A DNA stretch of 29,252 bases, from positions 1 to 29,252 of IMG/VR virus record IMGVR_UViG_3300036401_000795; one strand, written 5' to 3'. Position numbers and translations under genes: made by a program. Every line of letters starts with the position of its first letter. Position 1 is the stretch's first letter. Under the pieces are notes generated by a model, which had not been told where the DNA came from, searched no databases, and worked only from the letters and a program-made list of their open reading frames with translations. The stretch comes from a virus. This document shows positions 5,916 to 12,791 of the stretch, piece by piece.

Positions 5916-6197
5916 ATGGCCGAAGACCCGCGCAAGGCGCATCCGATTCCGCCGCCAGAACCCAACCCGCGCAACCTCGAGGACATCCCGGTGAAGCTGC
6001 CGGTGCGCGGCTACTCGGTGTGCGAGTGGACTCCGGAGAAGGATGGCAAGGGCAAGGTCGAGCAGGTGCACCTGGTGCTGCACCTTGCGGGCTCGCTCGA
6101 CGGCGCCGAGGTCATCATGCGCATCAAGTCACGCCTCGAGATCAACCGGCTGATCCAGGTGCTCGAGCGGCACCGCGACGGAGTGTGGCCCCAATGA
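5916..6197 (+). CDS. Hypothetical 93-aa protein
   Basis: I do not recognise this gene. The start ATG at 5916 follows the nested dyad; codons upstream in this frame belong to the non-coding region. The N-terminal 25 residues are Pro-rich (HPIPPPEPNPRN) and probably disordered. A strand-rich core follows (PVRGYSVCEWTPEK, KVEQVHLVLHLAG, AEVIMRIKSRLEINRLIQVLERHRD) that looks like a small alpha/beta fold. Its stop overlaps the start of the ribbon-helix-helix-like gene (ATGA), so the two are co-expressed. It may be a small replication accessory. Confidence 0.65.
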   Translation: MAEDPRKAHPIPPPEPNPRNLEDIPVKLPVRGYSVCEWTPEKDGKGKVEQVHLVLHLAGSLDGAEVIMRIKSRLEINRLIQVLERHRDGVWPQ

Positions 6198-6394
6198 AGA
6201 AGCGCCGCCGCTCGATGCTCACCATCGAGATCACTCCCCCCATGTGGGCCTACCTGCTACAGCTGGTGAATACCGGGTTTCACGGGCACACGATCGAGCA
6301 ATGCGCCGAGGAGTTGCTGCGCGAGCAGCTGCGCAAGGTGATGGTGGCTCGGCACCAGGCCGGGCTCGACAAGCTGCCGCTGTGGCCACAGTGA
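6194..6394 (+). CDS. Small ribbon-helix-helix-like protein (66 aa)
   Basis: The pattern fits a ribbon-helix-helix DNA-binding fold: a basic N-terminus (MKKRRRSM), a short strand (LTIEIT), helix A (PPMWAYLLQLVNTGF), a turn with Gly-His, and helix B (TIEQCAEELLREQLRKVM). Proteins with this fold bind palindromic operators as dimers through the paired strands. It is encoded downstream of the nested dyad at 5840-5885, so autoregulation through that site is an attractive but untested idea. It overlaps both neighbours (ATGA upstream, GTGA downstream). The assignment is by pattern; a generic small phage protein is the alternative. Confidence 0.6.
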   Translation: MKKRRRSMLTIEITPPMWAYLLQLVNTGFHGHTIEQCAEELLREQLRKVMVARHQAGLDKLPLWPQ

Positions 6395-6489
6395 AGTTCA
6401 TCCTGCGCCGCAGCTACGCCGCCTCGGCCGCCTGGCTCCGCCGCCAGCAGGCGCGATTGCGCGCGCTGCTGTGGAGGCTTCGCCGCTGA
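6391..6489 (+). CDS. Very small Arg-rich protein (32 aa), uncertain
   Basis: A GTG overlapping the previous stop (GTGA) opens a 32-codon frame that ends in a TGATG overlap with the helicase start. The peptide is strongly basic and helical, with repeated Arg/Leu/Trp (AAWLRRQQARLRALLWRLRR) and no acidic residue, giving an amphipathic helix. The perfect overlaps on both sides fit the style of this operon, which is the main support. It could be a real micro-protein, a coupling ORF that delivers ribosomes to the helicase start, or chance. Confidence 0.35.
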   Translation: MKFILRRSYAASAAWLRRQQARLRALLWRLRR

Positions 6490-8189
6490 TGCTGCAACTG
6501 CGTCCCTACCAGGAAGCCGCGCTCGCCGGGCTCGACGCCTACTTCGCGCGAGCTCGCGGCAACCCGGTCATCGTCGCGCCGACAGGCTCGGGCAAGAGCC
6601 TGATGATCGCCGAGTTCTGCCGGCGCGTGTTCGCCAGCTGGCCCACCACCGTCATCCTGATGCTCACGCACGTACGCGAGCTGGTGCAACAGAATGCCGA
6701 CGAGCTGCGCACGCTGTGGCCCGAAGCGCCGGTCGGCATCTACTCGGCGGGCCTGGGTCTGCGCCAGGTGCGGCCGATCACCTTCGGCGGCATCCAGTCG
6801 CTCTACGACCAGGCCGAGAAGCTCGGGCACGTGGACCTGGTACTGGTGGACGAAGCACACCTGGTGCCGCACTCGGGCGAGGGCATGTATCGCACACTGC
6901 TCGGCGACCTGCAGAAGACGAACCCGAAGCTCAAGGTCATCGGCTTCACCGCCACACCGTTTCGCACCGACAGCGGCCGTCTCACCGATCCGGGCGGCAT
7001 CTTCACCGACATCGCCTACGACATCGACCTGCTGCAGTTGATCCGGCAGGGCTTTCTGTGCAACCTCGTGAGTCAAGCGGTGGGCGACGAAGCGGTCATC
7101 AACACCGACTCGGTGCCGATCCGTGCTGGCGAGTTCGCCGCCGGCGAGCTCGAGAAAGCGGCGCTCGACGTCGTGAGCCAGTCGCTGCACGAGCTGACCC
7201 GGCTCGGCGCGCGACGTCGGTTCTGGCTGGTGTTCGCCGCCGGCGTTGACCACGGCTTCGACATCGCCTGCCGGCTGAACGAGGAGCACCACATCGAGGC
7301 GCGCATGGTGGCCGGCGACACGCCGAAGGATCAGCGCGACGAGATGGTGGCCGCCTTCAAGGCCGGCGAGTTGCGCTGCCTCGTGAACGCCAACGTGCTG
7401 ACGACCGGCTTCAACGCACCGGGCACCGACCTGATCGCACTGCTGCGCGCCACCTGCTCGCCCGGACTCCTCGTGCAGATGTGCGGCCGCGGCATGCGCA
7501 CCGCCGAGGGCAAGCGCGACTGCCTCGTGCTCGACTTCGGTGGCAACTTCGAACGTCACGGCCCGATCAACGCGGTGCGTCCGCGCGTGCGTCGCGCCGA
7601 CGGCAGCCTCAGCCGGTCCGAGCCGGTGGTTCCGCGCCTATGCTTCGCGTGCGGGCACCAGGAGGTCGTGCGCTCGGCCAAGTGCGAGAACTGCGACACG
7701 CCCTGGCCGAAGCCCGTGGCGACGCATGACACGACGCCCGGCACTGCACCGGTCATCGTCGAGCCCGAGGACCTCGTGGTCATGGGCATGGTCTACGGCC
7801 GCCACACCTCACGGAAGCAGGACAAGCCCGACTCGATGATCGTCAGCTACCACACGGCGAACGGGTGGGTGGACGAATGGATCTGCCTCGAGCACACCGG
7901 CTACGCGCGCCAGAAGGCAGCGCAGTGGTGGGGCCGGCGCGGGAAGGTGCCGATCCCGGAAACGGTGGCCGACGCTCTCGAGCGCGCGGACGAGTTGCGC
8001 ATGCCGGAGAAGATCCGCGTCGGCATGGAAGGCAACTTCTGGCGCGTGCTCGGGCACCATTGGTACCTGGACGCCGAGAAGGAACAACAGGTGCGCGCCG
8101 AGCGGATCGCGCGACGCATGAAGCTCGCGGCCGAGGAGAAGGCGAAGCAGCAGTACCTGCCCGGCAACTACGACGACATCCCGTTCTAG
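6489..8189 (+). CDS. SF2 DEAD/DEAH-box DNA helicase with C-terminal zinc ribbon
   Basis: A 566-residue superfamily 2 helicase of the ResIII/UvrB type. Visible motifs: Q-like LRPYQEAAL (residues 4-12), Walker A APTGSGKS (30-37), motif II DEAH (121-124), motif III TATP (154-157), motif V TTGFNAPGTD and motif VI QMCGRGMR (330-337). A zinc ribbon follows, with C385-x2-C388 and C399-x2-C402 (CFACG...CENC). The C-terminal 150 residues are less conserved and end with NYDDIPF, a tail reminiscent of SSB C-terminal acidic tips. The ATG at 6489 overlaps the previous stop (TGATG) and has GGAG 12 nt ahead; a GTG at 6471 is the alternative. The likely role is unwinding or remodelling DNA in phage replication and recombination. 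Its stop shares CTAG with the convergent gene. Confidence 0.9.
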   Translation: MLQLRPYQEAALAGLDAYFARARGNPVIVAPTGSGKSLMIAEFCRRVFASWPTTVILMLTHVRELVQQNADELRTLWPEAPVGIYSAGLGLRQVRPITFGGIQSLYDQAEKLGHVDLVLVDEAHLVPHSGEGMYRTLLGDLQKTNPKLKVIGFTATPFRTDSGRLTDPGGIFTDIAYDIDLLQLIRQGFLCNLVSQAVGDEAVINTDSVPIRAGEFAAGELEKAALDVVSQSLHELTRLGARRRFWLVFAAGVDHGFDIACRLNEEHHIEARMVAGDTPKDQRDEMVAAFKAGELRCLVNANVLTTGFNAPGTDLIALLRATCSPGLLVQMCGRGMRTAEGKRDCLVLDFGGNFERHGPINAVRPRVRRADGSLSRSEPVVPRLCFACGHQEVVRSAKCENCDTPWPKPVATHDTTPGTAPVIVEPEDLVVMGMVYGRHTSRKQDKPDSMIVSYHTANGWVDEWICLEHTGYARQKAAQWWGRRGKVPIPETVADALERADELRMPEKIRVGMEGNFWRVLGHHWYLDAEKEQQVRAERIARRMKLAAEEKAKQQYLPGNYDDIPF

Positions 8190-8818
8190 CCCTTCGGCGC
8201 CGCGTGCACCTGGCTGTGCCCGTGCGGCGTCCACTCGAAGAAGTCGTAGATGTTCTCCTGCACGGTGAGCAGGCGCTCGCGGTAGCCGCTCTCGCGCAGC
8301 GCCAGCGGCAACGCGATCTGGTCGCGGTAGCCGGTCGCCTGCGTCCAGTGCCACCAGGCGTCGCGGAGCCGCCGGCATTCGCCCTTCCAGGCGATCGCAC
8401 CGGTGGCCCACAGTCCCCAGTGCTTCGGCAGCGCGTTGAGCGCGAGCATGCTCTTGATCTCGTTTGCCAGTCGCGGGTCGAGCTTCTTGCGGCGCACACA
8501 CTCGTCGGTCTCCTCGTACGCGCAGTCCCGGAATGGATGATGGAACAGCGCGACGTCGTGCTCGGCGAGCCATGACTGTGCGGCCGCGAGCAGGCCAGGC
8601 TTCGGGCGCAGACTCGCGTCGAGCCACAGCGCCGGGTAGACGCTGCCCGGAGGGCCATCGAGGATCTTCACCTGGCGACTCTTCTTGCGCGCCTCCTCGC
8701 GCGATGGTTGCTTGCCCTGCAGCTCGAGCACGTTGACGCCGGGCTCGACCGAGAAGGATCGCGGCCGGTCGTGCACGGGCGCGCCGGGGACTTCGATGTG
8801 TGCCGAGTAGATCAGCAT
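8186..8818 (-). CDS. DUF616-like putative glycosyltransferase
   Basis: A 210-residue protein with the look of DUF616 / TOD1-like proteins (glycosyltransferase-fold, found in capsule and O-antigen loci). Visible features: YPALWLDAS (61-69, in the place of a nucleotide-sugar D-x-D region), VALFHHPFRDCAYEE (89-103, matching the family's H-x-x-R-D-C-x-Y-E-E), KKLDPRLANEIK, the LPKHWGLWATGAIAWK segment (130-145) and YRDQIALPLAL (164-174). It is last in the leftward operon after a methyltransferase and a GT2-like enzyme, overlapping the methyltransferase by 7 nt. It probably transfers or handles a sugar on a phage or host glycan; the acceptor is unknown. Its stop codon overlaps that of the helicase within a single CTAG. 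Confidence 0.65.
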   Translation of the reverse strand: MLIYSAHIEVPGAPVHDRPRSFSVEPGVNVLELQGKQPSREEARKKSRQVKILDGPPGSVYPALWLDASLRPKPGLLAAAQSWLAEHDVALFHHPFRDCAYEETDECVRRKKLDPRLANEIKSMLALNALPKHWGLWATGAIAWKGECRRLRDAWWHWTQATGYRDQIALPLALRESGYRERLLTVQENIYDFFEWTPHGHSQVHAAPKG

Positions 8819-9324
8819 GCGGCTTTGACTCCGAAGAAACGCAGGTCGTGGTGGCTGTGTTCGAGCGAGAACACCATCAGATCGAAGCGGGTGAAACCGA
8901 AGACGCTGACTAGGTGCTCAGCGTCCAGATTCTGGTAGTAGGAGCGACTCGGCCCATAGCCGTCGCCCATCCCGTGCTCCGCGCGCCCGTGGGTGGCACA
9001 GGTGATGAGCAGCGCGCCGCCGGGCCGCAACCAAAGCACCATGGCCGCCAACGTCAGGCGCCAGTGTGGGTCGTGTTCGAGCAGCTCGGTGGAGATCACC
9101 GTGTCGAAGGACGCTGGCGGCAACTCTATTTCGTGTGCAAGCCCGACTAGATCCACGTTCGGTCCCGCCTGGCAGTCGAGGCCGGTATAGCTGCCGCCGA
9201 TGAAGTGCTTGCGGTTGTTGCCGTTGATGTCCCGGCTGCCGACTTCGAGCACGCGCCGGCCGGTGAAGGTTGCGGGCCAGCGTTGCTGGCACCAGGAGAT
9301 CCACTCTTGGACTTGCTTGTGCAC
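8812..9324 (-). CDS. SAM-dependent class I methyltransferase
   Basis: A 170-residue Rossmann-type methyltransferase. The SAM-binding motif I is VLEVGSRDING (25-35). The motif II-like acidic position is in GLDCQ, and the core continues with FDTVISTELLEHDPHW (a typical post-motif with Glu-His), VLWLRPGGALLITCAT (strand 5) and a C-terminal FxxFDLMVF strand. The fold resembles small Methyltransf_11/FkbM-type enzymes of polysaccharide loci more than DNA methylases: no D/N-PP-Y/F/W motif is present. The start is GTG, 2 nt after the stop of the GT2-like gene. The substrate is unknown; the neighbours suggest a sugar or nucleotide. Confidence 0.85.
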   Translation of the reverse strand: MHKQVQEWISWCQQRWPATFTGRRVLEVGSRDINGNNRKHFIGGSYTGLDCQAGPNVDLVGLAHEIELPPASFDTVISTELLEHDPHWRLTLAAMVLWLRPGGALLITCATHGRAEHGMGDGYGPSRSYYQNLDAEHLVSVFGFTRFDLMVFSLEHSHHDLRFFGVKAAC

Positions 9325-9326
9325 TG

Positions 9327-10055
9327 CTACGTCAATCCGTTTCCGCGCAGGTAGGTGCGCAACCGTTTCAGCACCGCCGGATCGCCGGGGCGATCACCGG
9401 TCTCCTTCGCCGTCTGCCCCTTGGCGTGCTTCACGAACGCGCGGTGCACCACCTTGAACGGCGTCTTGCCGAACAGCTTGCGCGCCCACGCGGCCGCGGC
9501 GTCGTCGCTGCCGTAGTTCGGAAACTCGCGCGGGAACAGATCGCCTTTGTTCCGCTCGCGCATCAGCAACTGCATCTTCGCCGGCACCAGCCAGCAGAAG
9601 GCGGACACCTGGCGCACGCGCTGCGCGGGCTTGTCCTCGGGCCCATCTTTGCAGGCCTCCGGCGTCGCGGTGCAGTTCGTGCGCGGCGCGTAGATGTAGC
9701 GCATCTCCTCTTTCTCGTCCTCGGCTTGCTGGGTGCGAAGCAGCGCGAGCCATTCCTTCTGCGGGAACCCGAGATCGTTGTTCAGCACCAGTACGTCGCC
9801 ACGCCATTCGCGGGCGGCGATCGCTGCGTTGATGCCGGGCCCGAAGCCGAGGTTCTTGGGCAGCACCAGATCGAACGGGCTGCCGCCGCGCTCCTCGAAG
9901 GTGAGCACGCGCGAGGGCGCGTTGGCGACCGGCATGATGCTGATGTCGAGCTCGCCAGGGAACACGGTCGATGCGAGATCGGCGATCATGGCCGCCGTCA
10001 TCTGCACTAACTTCTCCGAGCCGGTGTAAGGGATGATGGCGAGAATAGGTCGCAT
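9327..10055 (-). CDS. GT2-family-like glycosyltransferase
   Basis: A 242-residue protein with GT-A features: an N-terminal strand (PILAIIPYTG), LPKNLGFGPGINAAI (66-79, the family's N-x-G-f-x-x-g-x-N segment), then DVLVLNNDLGFPQ with Asn-Asn-Asp at 92-94 in the place of the metal-binding D-x-D, as seen in rhamnosyltransferase-like enzymes. A later SAFCWLVPAK and the DD of YGSDDAAAAWARK may supply the acceptor-site acids. The frame is open further upstream into the sigma-like gene, but the ATG at 10055, 5 nt after that gene's stop, fits the domain start. Likely substrates are surface glycan, virion protein or modified DNA. Confidence 0.75.
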   Translation of the reverse strand: MRPILAIIPYTGSEKLVQMTAAMIADLASTVFPGELDISIMPVANAPSRVLTFEERGGSPFDLVLPKNLGFGPGINAAIAAREWRGDVLVLNNDLGFPQKEWLALLRTQQAEDEKEEMRYIYAPRTNCTATPEACKDGPEDKPAQRVRQVSAFCWLVPAKMQLLMRERNKGDLFPREFPNYGSDDAAAAWARKLFGKTPFKVVHRAFVKHAKGQTAKETGDRPGDPAVLKRLRTYLRGNGLT

Positions 10056-10060
10056 GGACT

Positions 10061-10585
10061 TCACTCCGTACTGGAACGCGCTGCAGCTGGTGCTCTGGCC
10101 TGTGCTGTTCGTTGTGGCGGTGCGTCGAGACCGAGCGCGCGCCAGGAACGCAGGCGCCGCGTCAAGGTCGTGTGCCCCATCCCGATCGCAGCGGCGGCGA
10201 GACGAGTGCTCCCGTCGCAAGCAGCGAGCGCGCGACGCACGAGGTCATCGACCACCTGGCGCACCGTCGGCAGGGACTTGATCGCCTCCACGTCGAGCGC
10301 TCGCACCGCGCCTTGCCCGCGCGGCACGAACTGACCGCTGCGGCCGCGCTCCTGGTGCAGCGTCCAGTGGCGCTCTGGTGGCCGAGGCCGAGCAGCGGCA
10401 CGCTGCTTTCGCGCCGCCACGCCGGCGCCCCAGCGGGCTGCCTTCGTCGAGAACTCGGGCTTGCGCAGCGCTGCCAGCAGAGCCTCCTGCTCGAGGTCCT
10501 CGCGGTCCTGGCAGTGCCTCGACAGCTGGCCGGCCTTGCGTCGCGCCACCGTCCGCAGGATCGACAGGTCCTCCTCGGATAGCAT
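10061..10585 (-). CDS. Sigma-70-like / Fis-HTH transcriptional regulator
   Basis: A 174-residue protein with two DNA- or RNA-polymerase-type regions. Residues 5-60 look like sigma-70 region 2 (AGQLSRHCQDREDLEQEALLAALRKPEF, compare D-x-x-D-L-x-Q-E). Residues 108-153 look like a Fis/NtrC-type helix-turn-helix (LVRRALAACDGSTRLAAAAIGMGHTTLTRRLRSWRALGL). The middle is basic and low complexity. This may be a minimal sigma factor or anti-host regulator specific for the glycan cassette it heads. The ATG at 10585 lies 8 bp from the divergent start of the exported-protein gene, so any promoter must lie inside a coding region. The frame is open upstream but reads as shadow. Confidence 0.6.
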   Translation of the reverse strand: MLSEEDLSILRTVARRKAGQLSRHCQDREDLEQEALLAALRKPEFSTKAARWGAGVAARKQRAAARPRPPERHWTLHQERGRSGQFVPRGQGAVRALDVEAIKSLPTVRQVVDDLVRRALAACDGSTRLAAAAIGMGHTTLTRRLRSWRALGLDAPPQRTAQARAPAAARSSTE

Positions 10586-10593
10586 CGGCGCAC

Positions 10594-11193
10594 ATGCTAC
10601 GAGCCGCCGCGCTCCTGGTCTTCCTGTTCGCCACCTGCGCCACCGAACTGCCACCGTCGCCGATGGCGATCCTCGAGAACACGCGCCTCGTGAACCAGCT
10701 CGAGATGGCGACGATCGCGCCGGCCGCGGCGCTGCAGTCGCGTGCTCGGCTGATCTGGCCCGACACCGTGTGCCAGGCGCGCGGCGGTCGGCCGATCTTC
10801 GTGCTGCCGCCACAGAACCCGCGGGTCGGGCACGAGGTGGCGTTCTCGCTGCTGGCGACCTGGCTCGAGCCGCGCGACGACGTGACGCTGTTCGTCACCA
10901 CGGGCCCGCGCTTGCTGACGCCGGTGTTCGACCTGGACGGCGCCGGCGCACCGGGATGCAAGCTGATGGTGGCATGGACCGCGATCTCGGCGCTACCGGC
11001 CGGCGCGCCCAGCGGCACCGTTGTGGACGGCGTGTGGTTCAAGGTGGGCCCGGGTCGGTGGGACTTCCGCTGGACACCGGCGGCGAAGGCGGCGAACCAG
11101 CGACTGTACGTCCAGGCGGGATTGCTGGCGCCGAAGCAGAACCGCGCGGGGTTGCTGACGACGGCTGCGATCGAGCTCTGGATCGCACCCTAG
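10594..11193 (+). CDS. Exported 199-aa protein of unknown function
   Basis: The start at 10594 gives a clear signal-peptide-like N-terminus: MLRAAALLVFLFATC, a basic residue then a hydrophobic core of about 11 residues. The Cys at 15 is in FATC, a poor match to a lipobox (Phe at -3, Thr at -1), so lipidation is doubtful. The mature part looks beta-rich (GHEVAFSLLATWLEP, DVTLFVTTGPRLL, GVWFKVGPGRWDFRW, AIELWIAP). It is the only rightward gene between two leftward operons and overlaps the downstream stop only by CTAG. This resembles a moron: a late-acquired gene that could change the host envelope or block superinfection. No family is recognised. Confidence 0.6.
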   Translation: MLRAAALLVFLFATCATELPPSPMAILENTRLVNQLEMATIAPAAALQSRARLIWPDTVCQARGGRPIFVLPPQNPRVGHEVAFSLLATWLEPRDDVTLFVTTGPRLLTPVFDLDGAGAPGCKLMVAWTAISALPAGAPSGTVVDGVWFKVGPGRWDFRWTPAAKAANQRLYVQAGLLAPKQNRAGLLTTAAIELWIAP

Positions 11194-11396
11194 CAACCGC
11201 CGAGGAAGCGCCGCAGACGCTCGATCCAGCTGGGCTTCGGAGGCTTCGGAGGTTCGAGCAGTTTCAGCACGTGGCGGCAGAACTGCTCCCACGCGATGCC
11301 TGCATCCTCGGGCGCACCGTCGAACTGCACCAATCTGAGGTGGTTGTCGATCCACAGCAGGCCGTACTCGGTCTGAAAAGCGTTGAGCGTGTCCAT
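11190..11396 (-). CDS. Hypothetical 68-aa protein
   Basis: The ATG at 11396 overlaps the previous stop (ATGA); the preceding TTG is not needed. The protein has a strand-rich start (TEYGLLWIDNHLRLVQFDG), a helix (AWEQFCRHVLKLLE), and a Pro/Lys/Arg tail (PPKPPKPSWIERLRRFLGGC) ending with Cys, which may be a membrane-associated amphipathic segment. It is the last gene of the leftward nuclease operon, and its stop overlaps the stop of the exported-protein gene in one CTAG. Function unknown. Confidence 0.6.
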   Translation of the reverse strand: MDTLNAFQTEYGLLWIDNHLRLVQFDGAPEDAGIAWEQFCRHVLKLLEPPKPPKPSWIERLRRFLGGC

Positions 11397-11626
11397 CAAT
11401 CCCCCACGTAGCGCGCTCTTTCTTCCTGGCGCTGCAGCCGTTGCAGCTCGCGCCGCAGCGGTCCTTCGTCATCTGGCGGCCCTTCGCGCAACCGAAGCTC
11501 GATCTCGCGGATCCGCTTGGAGCACCAGCGCGCCTCGCAAGCCTGGCGGTCGTAGCTGCCGCCGGCGTCGTCGAGATGGCCCTTCTCGCAGAACTTGCAG
11601 GGGAATCTAGTAGTCTCGCGGTTCAC
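11396..11626 (-). CDS. Small Cys-rich (zinc-binding?) protein, 76 aa
   Basis: The start is best placed at GTG 11626, overlapping the end of the previous gene by 20 nt. The N-terminal region has F-x-C-K-F-C-x-K-G-H, then G-x-S-Y-D-R-Q-A-C-E-x-R-W-C-S-K: cysteines as C-x2-C and C-x4-C around a His, typical of a small zinc finger. The C-terminal 40 residues form a highly charged coiled helix (ELRLREGPPDDEG, LRRELQRLQRQEERARY). This is likely a small nucleic-acid- or protein-binding adaptor. No known family was recognised. Confidence 0.6.
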   Translation of the reverse strand: MNRETTRFPCKFCEKGHLDDAGGSYDRQACEARWCSKRIREIELRLREGPPDDEGPLRRELQRLQRQEERARYVGD

Positions 11627-11840
11627 GGCACGCCTCGCGGTAGAGGAAGTCGTCGATCTCATCTGCATGTTTCGCGTCGATCTCCTCGACGGTGCCAATC
11701 GGATGGAGCGCGCGGAACTCGGCTTCGTCCTCGAGCTTCACCGACTCGATCGCGATCTGGAAGTCTGGCGGGTAACCAGGACCGCCGCCGCAGGACACGG
11801 TGCGGAACTCGAACAGCAGGCCGTGCCAGGAGGCCTTCAC
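11607..11840 (-). CDS. Hypothetical 77-aa protein
   Basis: The GTG at 11840 overlaps the previous stop by GTGA and avoids an Arg-rich, shadow-like upstream extension. The product has a strand core (WHGLLFEFRTVSCGGGPGYPPDFQIAIESV) and an acidic helical C-terminus (EDEAEFRALHPIGTVEEIDAKHADEIDDFLYREACRE). The family is unknown. It is the fifth gene of the leftward operon headed by the RecB-like nuclease. A role in DNA processing is possible only by association. Confidence 0.6.
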   Translation of the reverse strand: MKASWHGLLFEFRTVSCGGGPGYPPDFQIAIESVKLEDEAEFRALHPIGTVEEIDAKHADEIDDFLYREACREPRDY

Positions 11841-12199
11841 AGGTGCAACTCTGTCGGCGCCGGCTCGGTCGCTTCGCCGAGGATTACGCGCACGTCGAGC
11901 AGGTCGCCGTTGCTGACCTCGGCCCAGTGGTCGTAGAGCCAATGGTGCACGGCCGCGTGCGTGCGATCGCGAACCCACTCGTAGGGGTCGCACTGCGCAC
12001 GCGCGTCGGAGAGACGCATCAGGTAGATGCCCGACCCTCGGTGGAAACCGCCGCGCGCGATGATGGCGTTGGCCCGGATCTCGCCGACGGTGGCGTTGGA
12101 CACGAGCAGCGCAGCAAGCGGATCGTGCTCGATGCGGATCGCGAGCGCTGGCACGAGGGTGCCATGGTCGCGGATCTCGAGGAACTTGGTTTCGATCAC
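11837..12199 (-). CDS. Hypothetical 120-aa protein
   Basis: The start ATG at 12199 overlaps the previous stop (ATGA). Visible layout: a strand pair (MIETKFLEIRDHGTLVPALAIRIEH), a small-residue helix (PLAALLVSNATVGEIRANAIIARGGFH), a His/Trp-rich part (RTHAAVHHWLYDHWAEV) and an Asp-rich C-terminus (GDLLDVRVILGEATEP). The His/Asp arrangement might bind metal, but no known motif is complete. It lies in the nuclease operon. Function unknown. Confidence 0.65.
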   Translation of the reverse strand: MIETKFLEIRDHGTLVPALAIRIEHDPLAALLVSNATVGEIRANAIIARGGFHRGSGIYLMRLSDARAQCDPYEWVRDRTHAAVHHWLYDHWAEVSNGDLLDVRVILGEATEPAPTELHL

Positions 12200-12516
12200 G
12201 AGACCCTCATGCTTTCTGCGATCAGCCAGCGGATCGCTTCTTCGGTGCCCATGAACCGCGCCTTGAAGTTGCGGCCGTCGGCGCGCGCCTCGTAGGAGAT
12301 GCGCACCACCGGCTTCTCACCGTGGTACATGCTGACCTGTGAATCTGGTTCGATCACAGCGGTAACGGTGCCGACGAGTCGCTCTTTCTGTCTTTGGCTC
12401 TCGCGGTAGAAGCTCGGTTCGTTCTTGAGCTTCATCCAGACTTGGAAGGTCGGCCAGCGGATCTCGTAGCCGTCCGGCGCCTCGCCGACGGCTTCTTGGT
12501 TGAGGTTCGTTGTCAT
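12196..12516 (-). CDS. Hypothetical 106-aa protein
   Basis: The ATG at 12516 fits the operon style (ATGA with the preceding gene); the longer upstream frame is a shadow of the neighbour. Visible features: an acidic N-terminus (NLNQEAVGEAPDGYEIRWPTFQVWMKLKNEPSF), a basic stretch with strands (RLVGTVTAVIEPDSQVSMYHGEKPVVRISYEARADGRNFKARFMG), and a C-terminal helix. The strand-rich middle could be a small OB- or SH3-like fold. No known family recognised. Confidence 0.65.
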   Translation of the reverse strand: MTTNLNQEAVGEAPDGYEIRWPTFQVWMKLKNEPSFYRESQRQKERLVGTVTAVIEPDSQVSMYHGEKPVVRISYEARADGRNFKARFMGTEEAIRWLIAESMRVS

Positions 12517-12791
12517 GTCAGCTCCAGCAGCAGGTCGATCATGCGTCCGGGAAACAGCGCCTGGTACACCATCAGCTCGGCGCGCGGGTTGTCGCGCACT
12601 GCGTTCTCCGGACCGTGGCGCCAGCGGAGGAAGTGCTCGAGGAACGGGCGCGGCCGCGTGACTCGGAGGTGGATGGTCGCGTAGAGCTTCTCCGCCGTCT
12701 GGTGGTGGGCGGCGGCCGTTGCGTCTTGGATCACGTGCAGCATCAGGAAGTCCTGCACGAGAACGAATAGGTCGCGGTCTTCGGCTCTCAT
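12513..12791 (-). CDS. Hypothetical 92-aa helical protein
   Basis: The start at 12791 overlaps the nuclease stop (ATGA). Residues 1-35 are hydrophobic-helical (DLFVLVQDFLMLHVIQDATAAAHH). The middle carries basic residues (LRVTRPRPFLEHFLRWRHGPEN), and the C-terminus is again hydrophobic (ELMVYQALFPGRMIDLLLELT). No clear membrane segment or catalytic motif is seen. Being the first small gene after the RecB-like exonuclease, it could act as its partner or inhibitor. Function unknown. Confidence 0.6.
   Translation of the reverse strand: MRAEDRDLFVLVQDFLMLHVIQDATAAAHHQTAEKLYATIHLRVTRPRPFLEHFLRWRHGPENAVRDNPRAELMVYQALFPGRMIDLLLELT

Noticed and set aside
5663-5986. N-terminal extension of the PrimPol (108 extra codons)
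   Set aside because: It lacks a good start and passes through the hairpin and dyad. The domain starts naturally at 5662. Kept as an alternative in the feature entry because the frame is open.
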